From contig CAWKAA010000001.1 in NCBI GenBank assembly GCA_963847515.1, positions 124,001-188,000 on the forward strand: DNA of 64,000 nt, in the 5' to 3' direction. Shown piece after piece: positions 34,252 through 45,438 of the stretch (the stretch's first letter is position 1; the number at the start of each line of letters is the position of its first letter). The notes beneath the pieces were generated by a model. That model was not told where the DNA came from and searched no databases. It was given only the letters and a program-made list of their open reading frames with translations. Position numbers and translations under genes: made by a program. This DNA is from QHXW01 sp963847515 (lineage in GTDB: Bacteria > Acidobacteriota > Terriglobia > Bryobacterales > Bryobacteraceae).

Positions 34252-35532
34252 ATGCACGATCTCGCATTCTTCCGGTCCAACTTCGAGAAGGTGGCGGAAC
34301 GCCTGGCCACCCGCGGTGCCACCGCTGGCCTCGACCAGTTCCGCGAACTCGACCAGCGCCGCCGCGCCGTGATCACAGAAGCTGAAGAGTTGAAGGCACG
34401 CCGGAACGCCGAAACTGCGGAGATTGCCACGCTGCGTAAAGCGGGAACGGACACCACCGAGCGGCAACAGCAGGTGCGCGAAATTGGCCATCGTATTTCC
34501 GTTCTGGATGAGCAGGTCAAAGCGCTCGACGAACAGTTCCGGGAACTGCTGGCGGGAATTCCCAATCTGCCTCACGAATCCGTGCCCGTGGGCCGTGGCC
34601 CCGAGGACAACGTGGAAGTACGGCGCTGTGGAGAACCTCGCAAATTTGATTTCGAACCCAAGGCGCACTGGGATCTCGGCCCGGAACTGGGGATTCTGGA
34701 TCTGGAGCGGGCGGCCAAGATCACGGGTGCGCGTTTCGCAGTTTACTGGGGCGCCGGCGCGAGGCTCGAACGCGCCCTCATCAATTTCATGCTCGACGTA
34801 CACACGCACGAGCACGGGTACAACGAGGTGCTGCCGCCGTTCATGGTCAACTCGGCGAGCCTGTTCGGCACCGGGAATTTGCCCAAATTCGCAGACGACC
34901 TTTTCAAGTGTGAAAATCATGACTTCTGGCTAATTCCCACCGCCGAGGTGCCGGTAACGAACCTGTATCGTGACGAGACCCTCGATGCGGACCGCTTGCC
35001 CGTGAAGTTGTGTGCATACACGTCGTGTTTTCGAAGCGAAGCCGGGTCTTATGGCCGCGATGTGCGCGGCATTATCCGGCAGCATCAGTTTCAGAAAGTC
35101 GAACTCGTAAAATTTACGCGCCCCGAGCAGAGCTACGATGAACTGGAGAAATTGACAGCCGACGCAGAAGACATCCTGCAGCGTCTGGACCTGCCGTTTC
35201 GCACGGTAGTGCTGTGCACCGGCGACATGGGCTTCTCATCCGCAAAGACATACGACATCGAGGTGTGGCTGCCCGGGCAAAACGGCTACAAGGAGATCTC
35301 GTCTTGTTCCAACTTTGAGGCCTTTCAGGCGCGCCGCGCCGGCATTCGCTTCAAGGGCCCAAAAGGGAAGTCAGAGTTCGCGCATACTCTGAACGGAAGC
35401 GGGCTTGCGGTGGGACGTACCTGGCTGGCGATTGTCGAGAATTACCAACAAAAAGACGGAAGCGTCATCATTCCCGAGGCGCTGAGGCCGTACATGGGCG
35501 CGGAGCGGATTGAAAAAGCGGAATCGCGGTAA
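34252..35532 (+). CDS. serS: Seryl-tRNA synthetase
   Basis: 426 aa, ATG 34252; a GTG frame reaching back to 34225 has no homology. The N-terminal coiled-coil tRNA-binding arm spans about residues 5-105 (Glu/Arg-rich heptads). The class II core follows: motif 2 FRSEAGSYGRDVRGIIRQH, motif 3 GSGLAVGRTWLAIVENYQQ, and TAEVPVTNLYRDE in the substrate site. The length is normal. It charges tRNA-Ser, and tRNA-Sec where present. The gene is followed by a strong palindromic element (35538-35624) that may serve as terminator. Confidence 0.95.
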   Translation: MHDLAFFRSNFEKVAERLATRGATAGLDQFRELDQRRRAVITEAEELKARRNAETAEIATLRKAGTDTTERQQQVREIGHRISVLDEQVKALDEQFRELLAGIPNLPHESVPVGRGPEDNVEVRRCGEPRKFDFEPKAHWDLGPELGILDLERAAKITGARFAVYWGAGARLERALINFMLDVHTHEHGYNEVLPPFMVNSASLFGTGNLPKFADDLFKCENHDFWLIPTAEVPVTNLYRDETLDADRLPVKLCAYTSCFRSEAGSYGRDVRGIIRQHQFQKVELVKFTRPEQSYDELEKLTADAEDILQRLDLPFRTVVLCTGDMGFSSAKTYDIEVWLPGQNGYKEISSCSNFEAFQARRAGIRFKGPKGKSEFAHTLNGSGLAVGRTWLAIVENYQQKDGSVIIPEALRPYMGAERIEKAESR

Positions 35533-35537
35533 GTGGG

Positions 35538-35624
35538 GCGGACCCCCTGGTCCGAGGCCGACGCCCTCGTCGGCCTCAGTTTCTCGCGTGAAAGCAGAGC
35601 CGGACCAGGGGGGCCGGTGTCCGC
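35538..35624. repeat. Extragenic palindromic element with nested hairpin
   Basis: An inner perfect 10-bp stem (GAGGCCGACG at 35554-35563 pairs with CGTCGGCCTC at 35568-35577, loop CCCT) sits inside an outer repeat of GGACCCCCTGGTCC and GGACCAGGGGGGCC, flanked by GCGGAC and GTCCGC. It lies between the convergent serS and M28 peptidase genes. It looks like a mobile REP-type element or double terminator, without a U-tract. Confidence 0.6.
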
Positions 35625-35642
35625 GCCGGACCCCACCGTGAT

Positions 35643-37236
35643 TCACTCCCCACTTGCCGCAAAGCGCCGGAAGAAGCTGTCCCGGTTCCACTGGGGCCGC
35701 GCCGCCTGATTGGCGACGGCCTCGCCGAGCAACAGCATCACCCGGTTGAAATCCGCAGCGGCTTTCAAGTCCACCCGCTGGTTCACGTCATCCGACGGCG
35801 CGTGATAGCGCTCTTTCAGCCACTTCTTGGCGATGCCCTCTTCCGGTGAGCCCTTTTCATAGCCGACTTTGAAGAAGAGGGAAGGCACGCCCTGACGGAT
35901 GAAATTGTACTGGTCGCTGCGGATGAAAATATTGCGCTCGGGCTCGATGATCCTGCTGGATAGAAATGCCCAGAGGCTCGGCAATCGCCCGCACCTGCTT
36001 GCCGAGGTCCGACTCATCCAGGCCATAGACCGTCAGTATGTGAAACGGAAACAGCGGCAGGAACATATCGACGTTGAGGTCCGCCACAATCTGCTCGCGC
36101 TTGACCGTCGGATTTGTGGCGAAGTATTTCGATCCCAGCAGCCCTTTCTCCTCTGCCGCCACCGTCACAAAAATCAACGACCGTCTGAGCTTCGGTTTGG
36201 CTTCGTGCAATTGTTCGGCGATATCCAACAGGGTGGCCACGCCCGAAGCATCATCCATGGCGCCGTTATAGATGCTATCGCCGTTGATCGGCCGGCCCAC
36301 ACCCAGATGATCCAGATGCGCGGAAAGCACCACGTATTCATCCTTCAGCTTCGGATCCGTCCCCGGCAGAATCGCAACCACGTTGGGCGACTCCACCTCC
36401 GTGCGGCGCGCCTCGGCCTTAGCGTTCAGGCGGCCATCCAGAGAGAAATGAGGAAGCGGCTTGCGTTCCTTGGCCAGGGCCAGAATCTCGTCCGCCGTGT
36501 GCCCGGAACCCGCCAGCCATTTGTCGAGATGCTGCGGATTGATCGTCACCGAAATCTGCAGGCCGAAACTCTTGTCCAATTCGGGATAATTCAACGACAT
36601 CGCGGGCTGAAAGCGCGCAAGGGCCAAGCGTGCCCACGGCACATCCATGGCGGCGGGATTCGCGATGGAGCAGGTACCGATAACCCCAGCTCGCTCAAGA
36701 AATGCGCCGCGCTCTTCAGCGGATTGATAATGCGAGCTAAGGGCGCCAGGAATCGAAGACGGCCCGCCGCTAACATAAACCGCGATTTTTCCGCGGAGAT
36801 TCTGTCCCGCGAGATCATCGAATTTCAACTCCGGAACGGTCAAGCCGTAGCCCACGAAGGCCAGCGGCGCATCGACCCATGCCGCTGGATCCACGCGCAT
36901 GCTAATTGTCGCGTCTTCACCGAGCCGCAGCGCTTCTTTAGCGCCGTTACGCTCGAGTGCCAGGCTGGAGCCTTCTTCCACGATTTCGCGTGATTTGAAT
37001 TTCACGGGCTGAAAGTAGCCGGATGTCCCGCCGGGTTTGAGACCGGCTCGCTCAAATTCTCCGGCCACATAAATTGCCGCCTTACGATAGCCTTTGCTAC
37101 CGGTTAGGCGGCCCTCGAGTTTGTCGTCGGCGAGATACAGGATGTGCGACCACCAGCGCTTGCCATCGGCGGAGGAATCGGTCCCATATAACAGGCACGT
37201 GAACCCAGCCAGCGCCAGCCAGCGGCGTTTCATCAC
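35643..37236 (-). CDS. M28-family metallopeptidase (aminopeptidase-like), one frameshift
   Basis: The N-terminal frame (37236 to about 35945) has a signal peptide, a PA-type inserted domain and the di-zinc site of M28: VVLSAHLDHLG, then YNGAMDDASGVATLLDIAEQ (bridging Asp) and VTVAAEEKGLLGSKYF (catalytic Glu). It then runs into another frame at 35941-35955. The last part, PERNIFIRSDQYNFIRQG then VPSLFFKVGYE and ERYHAPSDDVNQ, carries the final His ligand. The complete product would be about 530 aa, a periplasmic exopeptidase. One extra base at the junction explains it. It overlaps the DinB-like gene upstream by four bases. Confidence 0.7.
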
Positions 37237-37718
37237 TTTTTCCCCTTTTGCTTTTTGTATTCCTCGCGAATCGCCTGCATCTGACGCGCATGGCTCTCTG
37301 CGTGGTCGGCGAAGCCCTCGAGAAGCTGCCGCAGGGTCAGCGGACCTCGCTCTGAATGTATGCCCTTGCGCTCGAATGCGGTTTCGGGAAGCTCTTTGAG
37401 TAGCTCGTAGTTTTCCGAGCGAATGCGCCGAAAGGTCTCGAGCGACTGCTTAGGCTGCCGCCGCGCATAATCCAGATTACGGGCCCACGCCTCCTGGTCG
37501 AACGCCCCGAGCTTGGGATCATCCTCGGCGATCACCTGCCGGAATCGCTGCGCTCCCACGAGTTCCGCATCCGCGAGATGCGCGACGAGCTGCCGGATGC
37601 TCCACTTGCCGGGACTGGGCGTGAAGTCCGTCTCCTCGCCGTAGACTCCGGTGAGAACGACGGCCAGCACTTCAGGACCACGGCGAAATCTTTCCAGTGT
37701 TTCGGCTAGGTTACTCAT
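37233..37718 (-). CDS. DinB-family protein
   Basis: 161 aa from ATG 37718; the frame continues to 37829 but the extra residues do not look homologous. Four helices: LAETLERFRRGPEVLAVVLT, KWSIRQLVAHLADAELVGAQ, RRQPKQSLETFRRIRSENYE and LRQLLEGFADHAESHARQMQ. His residues in the second and fourth helices (VAHLAD; DHAESHARQ) form the metal triad seen in DinB/YfiT proteins. Many serve in thiol-dependent detoxification; the substrate is unknown here. It overlaps the M28 gene start by four bases. Confidence 0.75.
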   Translation of the reverse strand: MSNLAETLERFRRGPEVLAVVLTGVYGEETDFTPSPGKWSIRQLVAHLADAELVGAQRFRQVIAEDDPKLGAFDQEAWARNLDYARRQPKQSLETFRRIRSENYELLKELPETAFERKGIHSERGPLTLRQLLEGFADHAESHARQMQAIREEYKKQKGKK

Positions 37719-37735
37719 CGGACGATCCCTCGGCG

Positions 37736-37900
37736 TCAGTAATAATCCGCGCAGCTCATGTAGTAGCCGCACTTTTCGCAGATCAGTTTGCACTTCCGGC
37801 TGGTAAGACGGCTCGAACAAACCGGGCAATAGAGCATGGGCTCCTCGCGCCGCAGCTCGGGAGATGCCGCGGATTCAGCCGGAGGCTCGGGCTCACTCAT
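37736..37900 (-). CDS. Zinc-ribbon protein (54 aa)
   Basis: The frame from ATG 37900 to TGA 37736 begins with an acidic Pro/Glu-rich stretch and continues YCPVCSSRLTSRKCKLICEK then CGYYMSCADYY. Cys pairs (C-P-V-C and C-E-K-C) form a zinc ribbon; extra Cys residues flank it. It lies 17 bases before the DinB gene in the same orientation, and 13 bases after nagA, so it may be part of that run. Function unknown. Confidence 0.6.
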   Translation of the reverse strand: MSEPEPPAESAASPELRREEPMLYCPVCSSRLTSRKCKLICEKCGYYMSCADYY

Positions 37901-37913
37901 GGGAACACAGTCA

Positions 37914-39057
37914 TTATAGACTCCAGACTTTGCGTCCGCCCACGTAGGTGGCCTTCACCTGGATGCTCTTGGTTTGCGGGTCAAAATCGAAAAAGCACGA
38001 AATCGGCGCGCTCGCCCGTGGCGAATCCATGTTCGCGGCCTGGCACCCGGCCGGCGCGCGCCGCGTTGACGGTGGCCAGGCGCACGGCATCCGCCAGGCT
38101 CAGCTCGCCCAGCCGCATCAGGTTTTCGACGCCGCGATCCATGCGCAGCGCGGAACCCGCCAGCCGTTCCTGGCCGGCCAGCACCACGCGATTGTCCGGC
38201 GTCAGATCCACATCCTGCTCGCCTAAGCGGTATCGCCCTGGCGGGCAGCCGGCGGGAGAACTGGCATCGGTGACCAGCACCGCGCGATCCACGCCTTTGG
38301 CTCGCAGCGCCACTTTCAGAAAGGACTTCGGCAGATGAATGCCATCCACGATGAAACTGGCCCGCAGCCGGTCTTCGGCAAGCTGTTCCCAAATGTAGTT
38401 CGGATGCCGCCGCATCACGCCGTGCGCGCCGTTGCCGAGGTGCGTTGACATGGTGGCGCCCGCGCTCACCGCGTCGGCAATGTGCCGCGCCTCGGCGGTG
38501 GTATGCCCGATGCTCACGACCACGTTCTGCGCCACCACGGCCTCGATGTACCGCGGCGCTCCGGCCATTCGGGCGCCAGCGTCACCAGGCGGATCCGGCC
38601 TCCCGTGGCGTCCTGCCAGCGGCGGAACTCGTCGATATCCGGCGGCCGCACCCAGCGCCTGGGATGCGCGCCGCGCGGGCCGTCGTCGGGCGAGATGTGC
38701 GGGCCTTCCACGTGAAATCCGTCCATGGCGGCGCCTTCCGGCAGCGTGTCTTTGGCCCGCGTCAGATTTCCGAGAGCGCCAGCATGTCATCGGGCGCCTC
38801 CGGTGATCACGGTAGGATAAAATCGCGTGACGCCGGCCGAATAGAGCACGTGCACCGAGCGTGCGATCTCCTCATGCGGCGTTGCGGGCGAGTTATAATC
38901 CACGCCCGCGAAACCATTCACCTGAATATCCACCCAGCCCGGCGCGATCCAGCCGTCCGCCGGCCTGGCAGCCGGAAGCACGGACGAAATGCTTTTCCTC
39001 GAACCCAATTTCAATTCCCGAACCGGTGGTTGCGTCAATACCTGAACAAATCGTCAT
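37914..39057 (-). pseudogene. nagA: N-acetylglucosamine-6-phosphate deacetylase, at least five frame changes
   Basis: The protein is readable only across several frames. N-terminus: MTICSGIDATTGSGIEIGFE (frame at 39057). Then GWIAPGWVDIQVNGFAGVDY and ARSVHVLYSAGVTRFYPTVI (another frame to 38787), MDGFHVEGPHISPDDGPRGA (38726-38514), then VVAQNVVVSIGHTTAEARHI and STHLGNGAHGVMRRHPNY, and finally FDPQTKSIQVKATYVGGRKV to the stop at 37914. Metal and substrate residues (HVEGPH, GHT, THLGNGAHG) are intact. One break is a five-T run in place of four at 37989-37993. Breaks near 37990, 38560, 38785, 38806 and 38985 are single-base. NagA deacetylates GlcNAc-6-phosphate in amino-sugar catabolism. Confidence 0.65.
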
Positions 39058-39210
39058 GTGTTTGCTTTATTCACAGGTTTGCCACACGGAGACGGCGGCA
39101 ACTGTAACATACCTTTAATAAATAAATCTGTTGAAAAGCCCACAAAGCTCCGAAGTTTTTCCTGGCGTCTGCAGGCCGCGACAGCGCTACAACAGAGGAG
39201 TTCCTTAAAC

Positions 39211-39272
39211 AACAGCGCAATCCGAGCGGTAGATCTCGGGGGAGGTGGCCGGCTCGGGTTGCGCTGTTTTTT
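39211..39272. terminator. Bidirectional terminator-like hairpin between ilvE and nagA
   Basis: AACAGCGCAA + T + CCGAG (39211-39226) pairs with CTCGG + G + TTGCGCTGTT (39253-39268), a stem of 16 with one mismatch and a 26-base loop. A run of T follows on the plus strand (39267-39272) and its complement precedes the stem on the minus strand. It sits immediately after the reconstructed ilvE stop (39271). Confidence 0.65.
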
Positions 39273-40230
39273 ATTTCTTTCCCGCGAAGCTGAGGCTCCG
39301 GCTGCTCCCACTGGCGAAAGCCATCCGTGCCGGTCGGGTTTGGTTCCATTCACAATCGCGAAAAATTCTTTTTGCAATCGCTCCGCCACCGGTCCGCGCC
39401 GCCCCTTGCCGATGGCGATGCGATCGATGGAGCGGATCGGCGTGATTTCGGCCGCCGTTCCGGAGAAGAAGACTTCGTCGGCGATATACAGCATCTCGCG
39501 CGGGACGATGGTCTCGACCACGGGAATCTCCAGATCCTGCGCCAGCCGCAATACCGAGTCGCGCGTGATCCCCGGCAGCACGGAAGCGCCTAGCGGCGGC
39601 GTGAGTGATCTTGCCATCGCGCACCAGGAAAATATTTTCGCCCGAGCCTTCGCTCACATAACCCGCGGCATCCAGAGCGATGCCTTCCGAATAGCCGTTG
39701 GTGATCGCTTCCATCTTGATGAGCTGCGAGTTCATGTAATTGGCGCCGGCTTTGGCCAGCGCGGGCAGGGTATTGGGCGCGATCCGGTTCCAGCTCGAAA
39801 CGCACACGTCCACTCCCTCGGCCAGCGCCTCCTCGCCCAGATACTTGCCCCATTCCCAGCAAGCAATGAACACGTCGAGAGGATTCTTCAGCGGATTGAC
39901 GCCCATCTCACCGTATGCGCGCAGGACGATCGGCCGGATGTAGCAGGAGCGCAATTTGTTCACGCGCACCAGCTCGCGCATGCCCTCTTCCAGCTGCGGT
40001 CGCCGTGAAGCCGATATTCTCCATGCGGTAGATCTTGGCCGAATCGAGCATGCGGCGAACGTGCTCGCGGCAAGCCGAAAGATGGCCGGGCCGGAAGGCG
40101 TCGCATAGCAGCGAATCCCTTCAAAAACCGAGCTGCCATAGCTGACGACGTGCGAGAGAACGTGAATCTTCGCGTCGTCCCATGCGATGAAGCGGCCGTT
40201 GTGCCAGATTTTTTCGGTGGGGGTTAACAT
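39271..40230 (-). pseudogene. ilvE: Branched-chain amino acid aminotransferase, several frame changes
   Basis: The opening from ATG 40230 is intact: KIHVLSHVVSYGSSVFEGIR then CYATPSGPAIFRL. After a break near 40068 the expected REHVRRMLDSAKIYRME is in another frame, returning near 40010. The body LAEGVDVCVSSWNRIAPNTL, ALAKAGANYMNSQLIKMEA (Schiff-base Lys) and GYVSEGSGENIFLVRDGKI is continuous, then breaks near 39605; the last part TPPLGASVLPGITRDS and PREMLYIADEVFFSGTAAEI lies in a third frame. PLP-binding and substrate residues are conserved. It catalyses the last step of Leu/Ile/Val synthesis. Single-base errors are the likely cause. Confidence 0.65.
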
Positions 40231-40394
40231 TCAACGATTATAAAACGGGATCATTCTAAGAAGAATGGGTTTTGGTGGTGGAATTAACGGTTACCTGAAC
40301 ATGCGGCACAAGAGATTTCTCTGTCTGTTGAAATGTGGCTGGCGGGCAATCGTGGCGGGGAATTCTTGTGACCTGTTAAGTAGCGGCCGGTCAA

Positions 40395-40640
40395 ATGACC
40401 CGCAAGACAGGCCCCGTTTCATGGATCAGGGCGGCACTGAAGGAACGGCCTCGGCGCGGGCATGTTCGAGATCGCGCTGCCGTTCAAAGGCGGTGCTCTC
40501 GCGTGGTCTACGCGCTGCCGCTCGCTGATGAAATCTGGGTCGCGGACGCGTTCCAGAAGAAATCGACGCAGGGCATCAAGACCCCGGCGCGAAATCGACC
40601 TGATAAAAGACCGTTGAAGAGAGTGAAGGAAATGGTGTGA
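40395..40640 (+). pseudogene. HigB/Gp49-like toxin remnant, frame-shifted
   Basis: The C-terminal part reads VVYALPLADEIWVADAFQKK then STQGIKTPA, the RelE/HigB (phage Gp49-like, DUF891) signature. A proper N-terminal part (MFEIALPFKGGALAWS) lies in a neighbouring frame, and EIDLIKDR in another, before the frame returns to LKRVKEMV. Two or more single-base breaks therefore interrupt about 80-90 aa. HigB toxins are ribosome-dependent mRNA interferases. The stop overlaps the start of the next gene by one base (TGATG), the usual HigB-HigA order. Confidence 0.55.
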
Positions 40641-40881
40641 TGAAAAGCGAAAAGCTGGAAGTGGTGCGAGGAAGCGCCAATGTGTTCCGCGACCTCGGAC
40701 ACAAGAACCTGGACGCAGACCAATTCAAAGCAATCTGGCCGCCGAGATCATCAAGGCGCTCGACCGGGACGGCTTGAGCGTCCGCGCGCGGCGCACGATC
40801 GAACGGGCATTGCCGCGGCCGACTTCTCTCGCGCATCCGCAACGCGGACCTCCACCGGTCGAGGAGGGCATGCGAGGTTAG
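40640..40881 (+). pseudogene. HigA-like XRE antitoxin, frame-shifted
   Basis: ATG 40640 starts KSEKLEVVRGSANVFRDLGH then KNLDADQFKAI, then a base is lost near 40733, after which LAAEIIKALDRDGLSVRA and AAHDRTGIAAADFSRIRNAD can be read over two further breaks. This is an XRE-type helix-turn-helix antitoxin of the COG5606 kind, usually about 90-100 aa; the end here seems short. Such antitoxins repress their own operon and neutralise the HigB toxin. Whether the pair is active or only appears broken depends on the sequence quality. Confidence 0.5.
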
Positions 40882-40967
40882 TTTCCGATAACGGATATTA
40901 TGTAAACTAATGTGTTTGACCTTGAGTCTTATATCTTTGCTTGCGTGCTGCTTTGCTCCACCCCCAT

Positions 40968-41009
40968 AAAAAATGGGCCCGAAAACGACCAATTAGTTCT
41001 CCGGGCCCC
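40968..41009 (-). terminator. Rho-independent terminator downstream of the FecR/DUF6600 gene
   Basis: On the minus strand GGGCCCG (41008-41002) pairs with CGGGCCC (40981-40975) across a 20-base loop and is followed by a run of six T (40973-40968). It lies 20 bases after the stop of the gene at 41029-43032. Confidence 0.75.
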
Positions 41010-41028
41010 AAGGGAAGAAACTTGAATC

Positions 41029-43032
41029 TTACTTGTGGCTGCTGTGGCCTCCACCGTTGCCGCTGGAGTGCCCACTGCTTCCGCCGCTACCGGTGGTGGA
41101 GTGCGAGCTGCTGGGCGGCGCGGACTGATGGGCAGGCGCGCTGCTCCGGCCACCGCCAGAGGACGGTTGGTACGAAGGCGCGCTGCGCTCGCGCACGATA
41201 GGCGGGGCGATTTGCAAAGATCTCGATGATCCGCCATACCCCGGGCTGCTGTAGCGGGGCGCCGGCTGCGTGCTGGGCTGGAATCGCCGCCAGCCGTCCG
41301 AAGGCGTGCCTTGGTAGCGCTGTGGCGTCGATGGACTAGCTGTGGAGGGACGGTCTCCAACCGTGCGCCAGCCGCTCGCGGTTGCTGAGTTAGCTCTCGG
41401 CGTTGCCGGGTTGCCGAAACGACTCCATCCGCTACCGGCCGACTCGGGAGCCTGCGGCGAGTTGCCGAAGCGCCGCCAGCCAGGGCTTGTACCGGCCGCG
41501 GCTGCGTGCGCTACGGGGGCGCTCAGCGCATTGGATCGGACAGTTGGCACCATGCTAGGCGCACGACTGGAATTTCCGATGGCCACGCTTCCCTGCTGCC
41601 GGTTGATCTGCGACAGGCTCTGTTGCTGTTGGGCGAACGGCACGCGATTGGCAGACGCCGGTGAATTGGAGCGGCTGTTGTTGAACGCCGTGGCGCGGAC
41701 GGGCGATGTAACCGGCCGGTCTGAGAATCGCAAGCTCGAAGACGACGGCGTGATCGGAACCTGCCCCCTCACCAGGCTCGCCTGCTGAAGCTGAGCGCTC
41801 GAGACCCGCATGGGTGTAGTCATGCGCCCGCGCGCAAAATCATTCGCATTGACCGCTGTGACTCCATTTGCCACGCGCGCATTGCGGTAGGTGTTCGCGA
41901 TATTCACGTTATTCACGACGTTGATGTTGTTAACCAGCACATTCTGATTGCGGAAACCGCCGTAGAAACCGCGCCCCCACCACGGATGGAATGCTTCGAA
42001 AGGAGCCAGTGGCACCCACCCGAATCCAGGTCCGCCGAAGCCAATACCGACATGGAATCCACCGAAACCGAAGAACGCAACCAGTGCCGGGCTCCAGAAG
42101 GGCCGGGCGTAAATCGGACCGGGAGCCCAGCACCAGCCACCTGCGCCATAGAACCAGCGGCCATAATGAAACGGCGCCCAGCCCCAAGGGTCGTAACTCA
42201 CCCAGGTCCAGCCATACCAGTCTTCCCAGACCCAGCGGCCATAGCGATACGGTGCCCAGTCGGGGCCCACCGCCGGGTGCCAGACATCGCCATATTGCGG
42301 ATCGGAGACCCACTGACCATGAGAATCGAGATCGTCCGCTCCTTGGATCTCGGGGTTTACGTGCTGATAGCTCGTGGAACGCATGAGATTCTGGTCGCGC
42401 TCCGCATTCCAGCGATCAAAATCGTCTTGCACGGCGGGGCCGGCGACGTTGAATTCCGGATCGGAGGGGTCGCCGCGAACCATCATGGTGTTGCCTACGC
42501 GCAAGGTCTCGACGCCGCGCGGACCGTAGACTTCCGCTTCACCAGCGCGCGGCGTGATTTCGGAATGACCGTCTTCGAACACCGTGATACGGTACGCGCC
42601 ACGCTGGACGGGCCGAACCGAAACGGACGGCGTATTTATTTCCACTTGCGCGTGCGAATCGCGCACCACACTGAGGATTACCGTGCCTCGCCCTACTTGT
42701 ATCTGATACCCTTTTGCGGTCAGCTCGCCGATTTTGACTTCAGAGTCCGGCGCGAGACGGAGCATATTGGCGGCATCGAACTGAATCTCGACCCGCGCGC
42801 CCGGTGCGGTGCCGATGATGTCGCGCGCCACGAGCGGCGCATTTACCGCGGCGGCGGATTGTTCGCCCGAATCGCCTCGTTGAATGGAAACATCGCCATT
42901 GATCACGCTAACGCGCGCCACTCCGTGTTCCGCACTGTCATTGGGATTAAGATTAGGATCTTCCTGAGCTTGGAGAGTGGCGACCGCTCCGGTCACGATC
43001 AGGGTTATGAAGAGTAATGGAGTACGTCGCAT
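41029..43032 (-). CDS. Exported FecR-domain / DUF6600 protein
   Basis: 667 aa from ATG 43032; an in-frame ATG at 43050 has no ribosome-binding site. Signal peptide (LLFITLIVTGAVATLQA) then a FecR-type domain (about 40-190; VSVINGDVSIQRGDSGE, APGARVEIQF, VGRGTVILSV). A Trp/Tyr/Gly-rich DUF6600 block follows (about 230-340; YGRWVWEDWYGWTWVSYDPW). A long Ser/Pro/Arg/Gln-rich low-complexity C-terminus (340-667) has repeats of the type GWRRFGN/GWSRFGN and ends in Gly-Ser-His. The composition suggests an exported, possibly cell-surface protein that is partly disordered. It is intact over 2 kb although neighbours are frame-shifted. A terminator follows it. Confidence 0.8.
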   Translation of the reverse strand: MRRTPLLFITLIVTGAVATLQAQEDPNLNPNDSAEHGVARVSVINGDVSIQRGDSGEQSAAAVNAPLVARDIIGTAPGARVEIQFDAANMLRLAPDSEVKIGELTAKGYQIQVGRGTVILSVVRDSHAQVEINTPSVSVRPVQRGAYRITVFEDGHSEITPRAGEAEVYGPRGVETLRVGNTMMVRGDPSDPEFNVAGPAVQDDFDRWNAERDQNLMRSTSYQHVNPEIQGADDLDSHGQWVSDPQYGDVWHPAVGPDWAPYRYGRWVWEDWYGWTWVSYDPWGWAPFHYGRWFYGAGGWCWAPGPIYARPFWSPALVAFFGFGGFHVGIGFGGPGFGWVPLAPFEAFHPWWGRGFYGGFRNQNVLVNNINVVNNVNIANTYRNARVANGVTAVNANDFARGRMTTPMRVSSAQLQQASLVRGQVPITPSSSSLRFSDRPVTSPVRATAFNNSRSNSPASANRVPFAQQQQSLSQINRQQGSVAIGNSSRAPSMVPTVRSNALSAPVAHAAAAGTSPGWRRFGNSPQAPESAGSGWSRFGNPATPRANSATASGWRTVGDRPSTASPSTPQRYQGTPSDGWRRFQPSTQPAPRYSSPGYGGSSRSLQIAPPIVRERSAPSYQPSSGGGRSSAPAHQSAPPSSSHSTTGSGGSSGHSSGNGGGHSSHK

Positions 43033-43179
43033 GCGCGAATCCCGCCCCATGAATGGCAGCTACGGTTCCAATGTGAAATTGCCTGATTCAAAAAGGCTTA
43101 CGTATAGCGCGAGACCCTGGCAGCTGGCCGAAATGCACCACACCGCTCCATCTCGTGCGGTTTGAGTGGTTTCTAAGCG

Positions 43180-45110
<1,931 letters not shown>

Positions 45111-45178
45111 ATCCGGGCTGACCAACCAATATACGGCATGGTGAGGCGGTCGCGCGACTGCTGGGCGAACTCATCTTT

Positions 45179-45197
45179 CAGATAGGCTGGCTATCTG
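45179..45197. promoter_or_regulatory. Perfect 7-bp inverted repeat, candidate operator
   Basis: CAGATAG, five bases, CTATCTG, 70 bases upstream of the sigma-54 activator start. The size and symmetry fit a dimeric regulator site; the regulator is unknown. Confidence 0.35.
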
Positions 45198-45408
45198 TTT
45201 GGATAGTGCCTAACCTACGGCCTAGCGGTGGCATTCGCGGCATCTTCTTGATTCCTTATTCTCAGCCTACCGCCTCTATGATTGGCCGTATGATTGCATT
45301 TGAAGTTGCATCGTCAACCCCAGGGTGGCACGGCTGGTACAGACATCGGAGGATGTATCGGCACGGTCACCCTACCCCAGATTTAACCCACTGAGGCGGT
45401 TCTTTAGA

Positions 45409-45438
45409 CCGCACTCCGAATCGCGCCCTGGAGTGCGG
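45409..45438. repeat. Hairpin CCGCACTCC/GGAGTGCGG
   Basis: A perfect 9-bp stem with a 12-base loop, flanked by GGCGG and CCGCC that could extend it. It lies about 140 bases before the DUF362 gene. It may be a terminator or an extragenic palindrome; no U-tract is present. Confidence 0.4.

Noticed and set aside
39058..39272. A T-box or other tRNA-sensing leader in the hairpin region upstream of nagA
   Set aside because: The conserved T-box sequence is missing and the hairpin sits at the end of ilvE, so a terminator is the simpler reading.
40265..40528. Plus-strand frame overlapping the HigB-like region
   Set aside because: Its first part is unlike a protein and its later part is one of the shifted frames of the toxin.
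45206..45394. Short plus-strand frame in the gap before the DUF362 gene
   Set aside because: No ribosome-binding site and no recognisable protein pattern.
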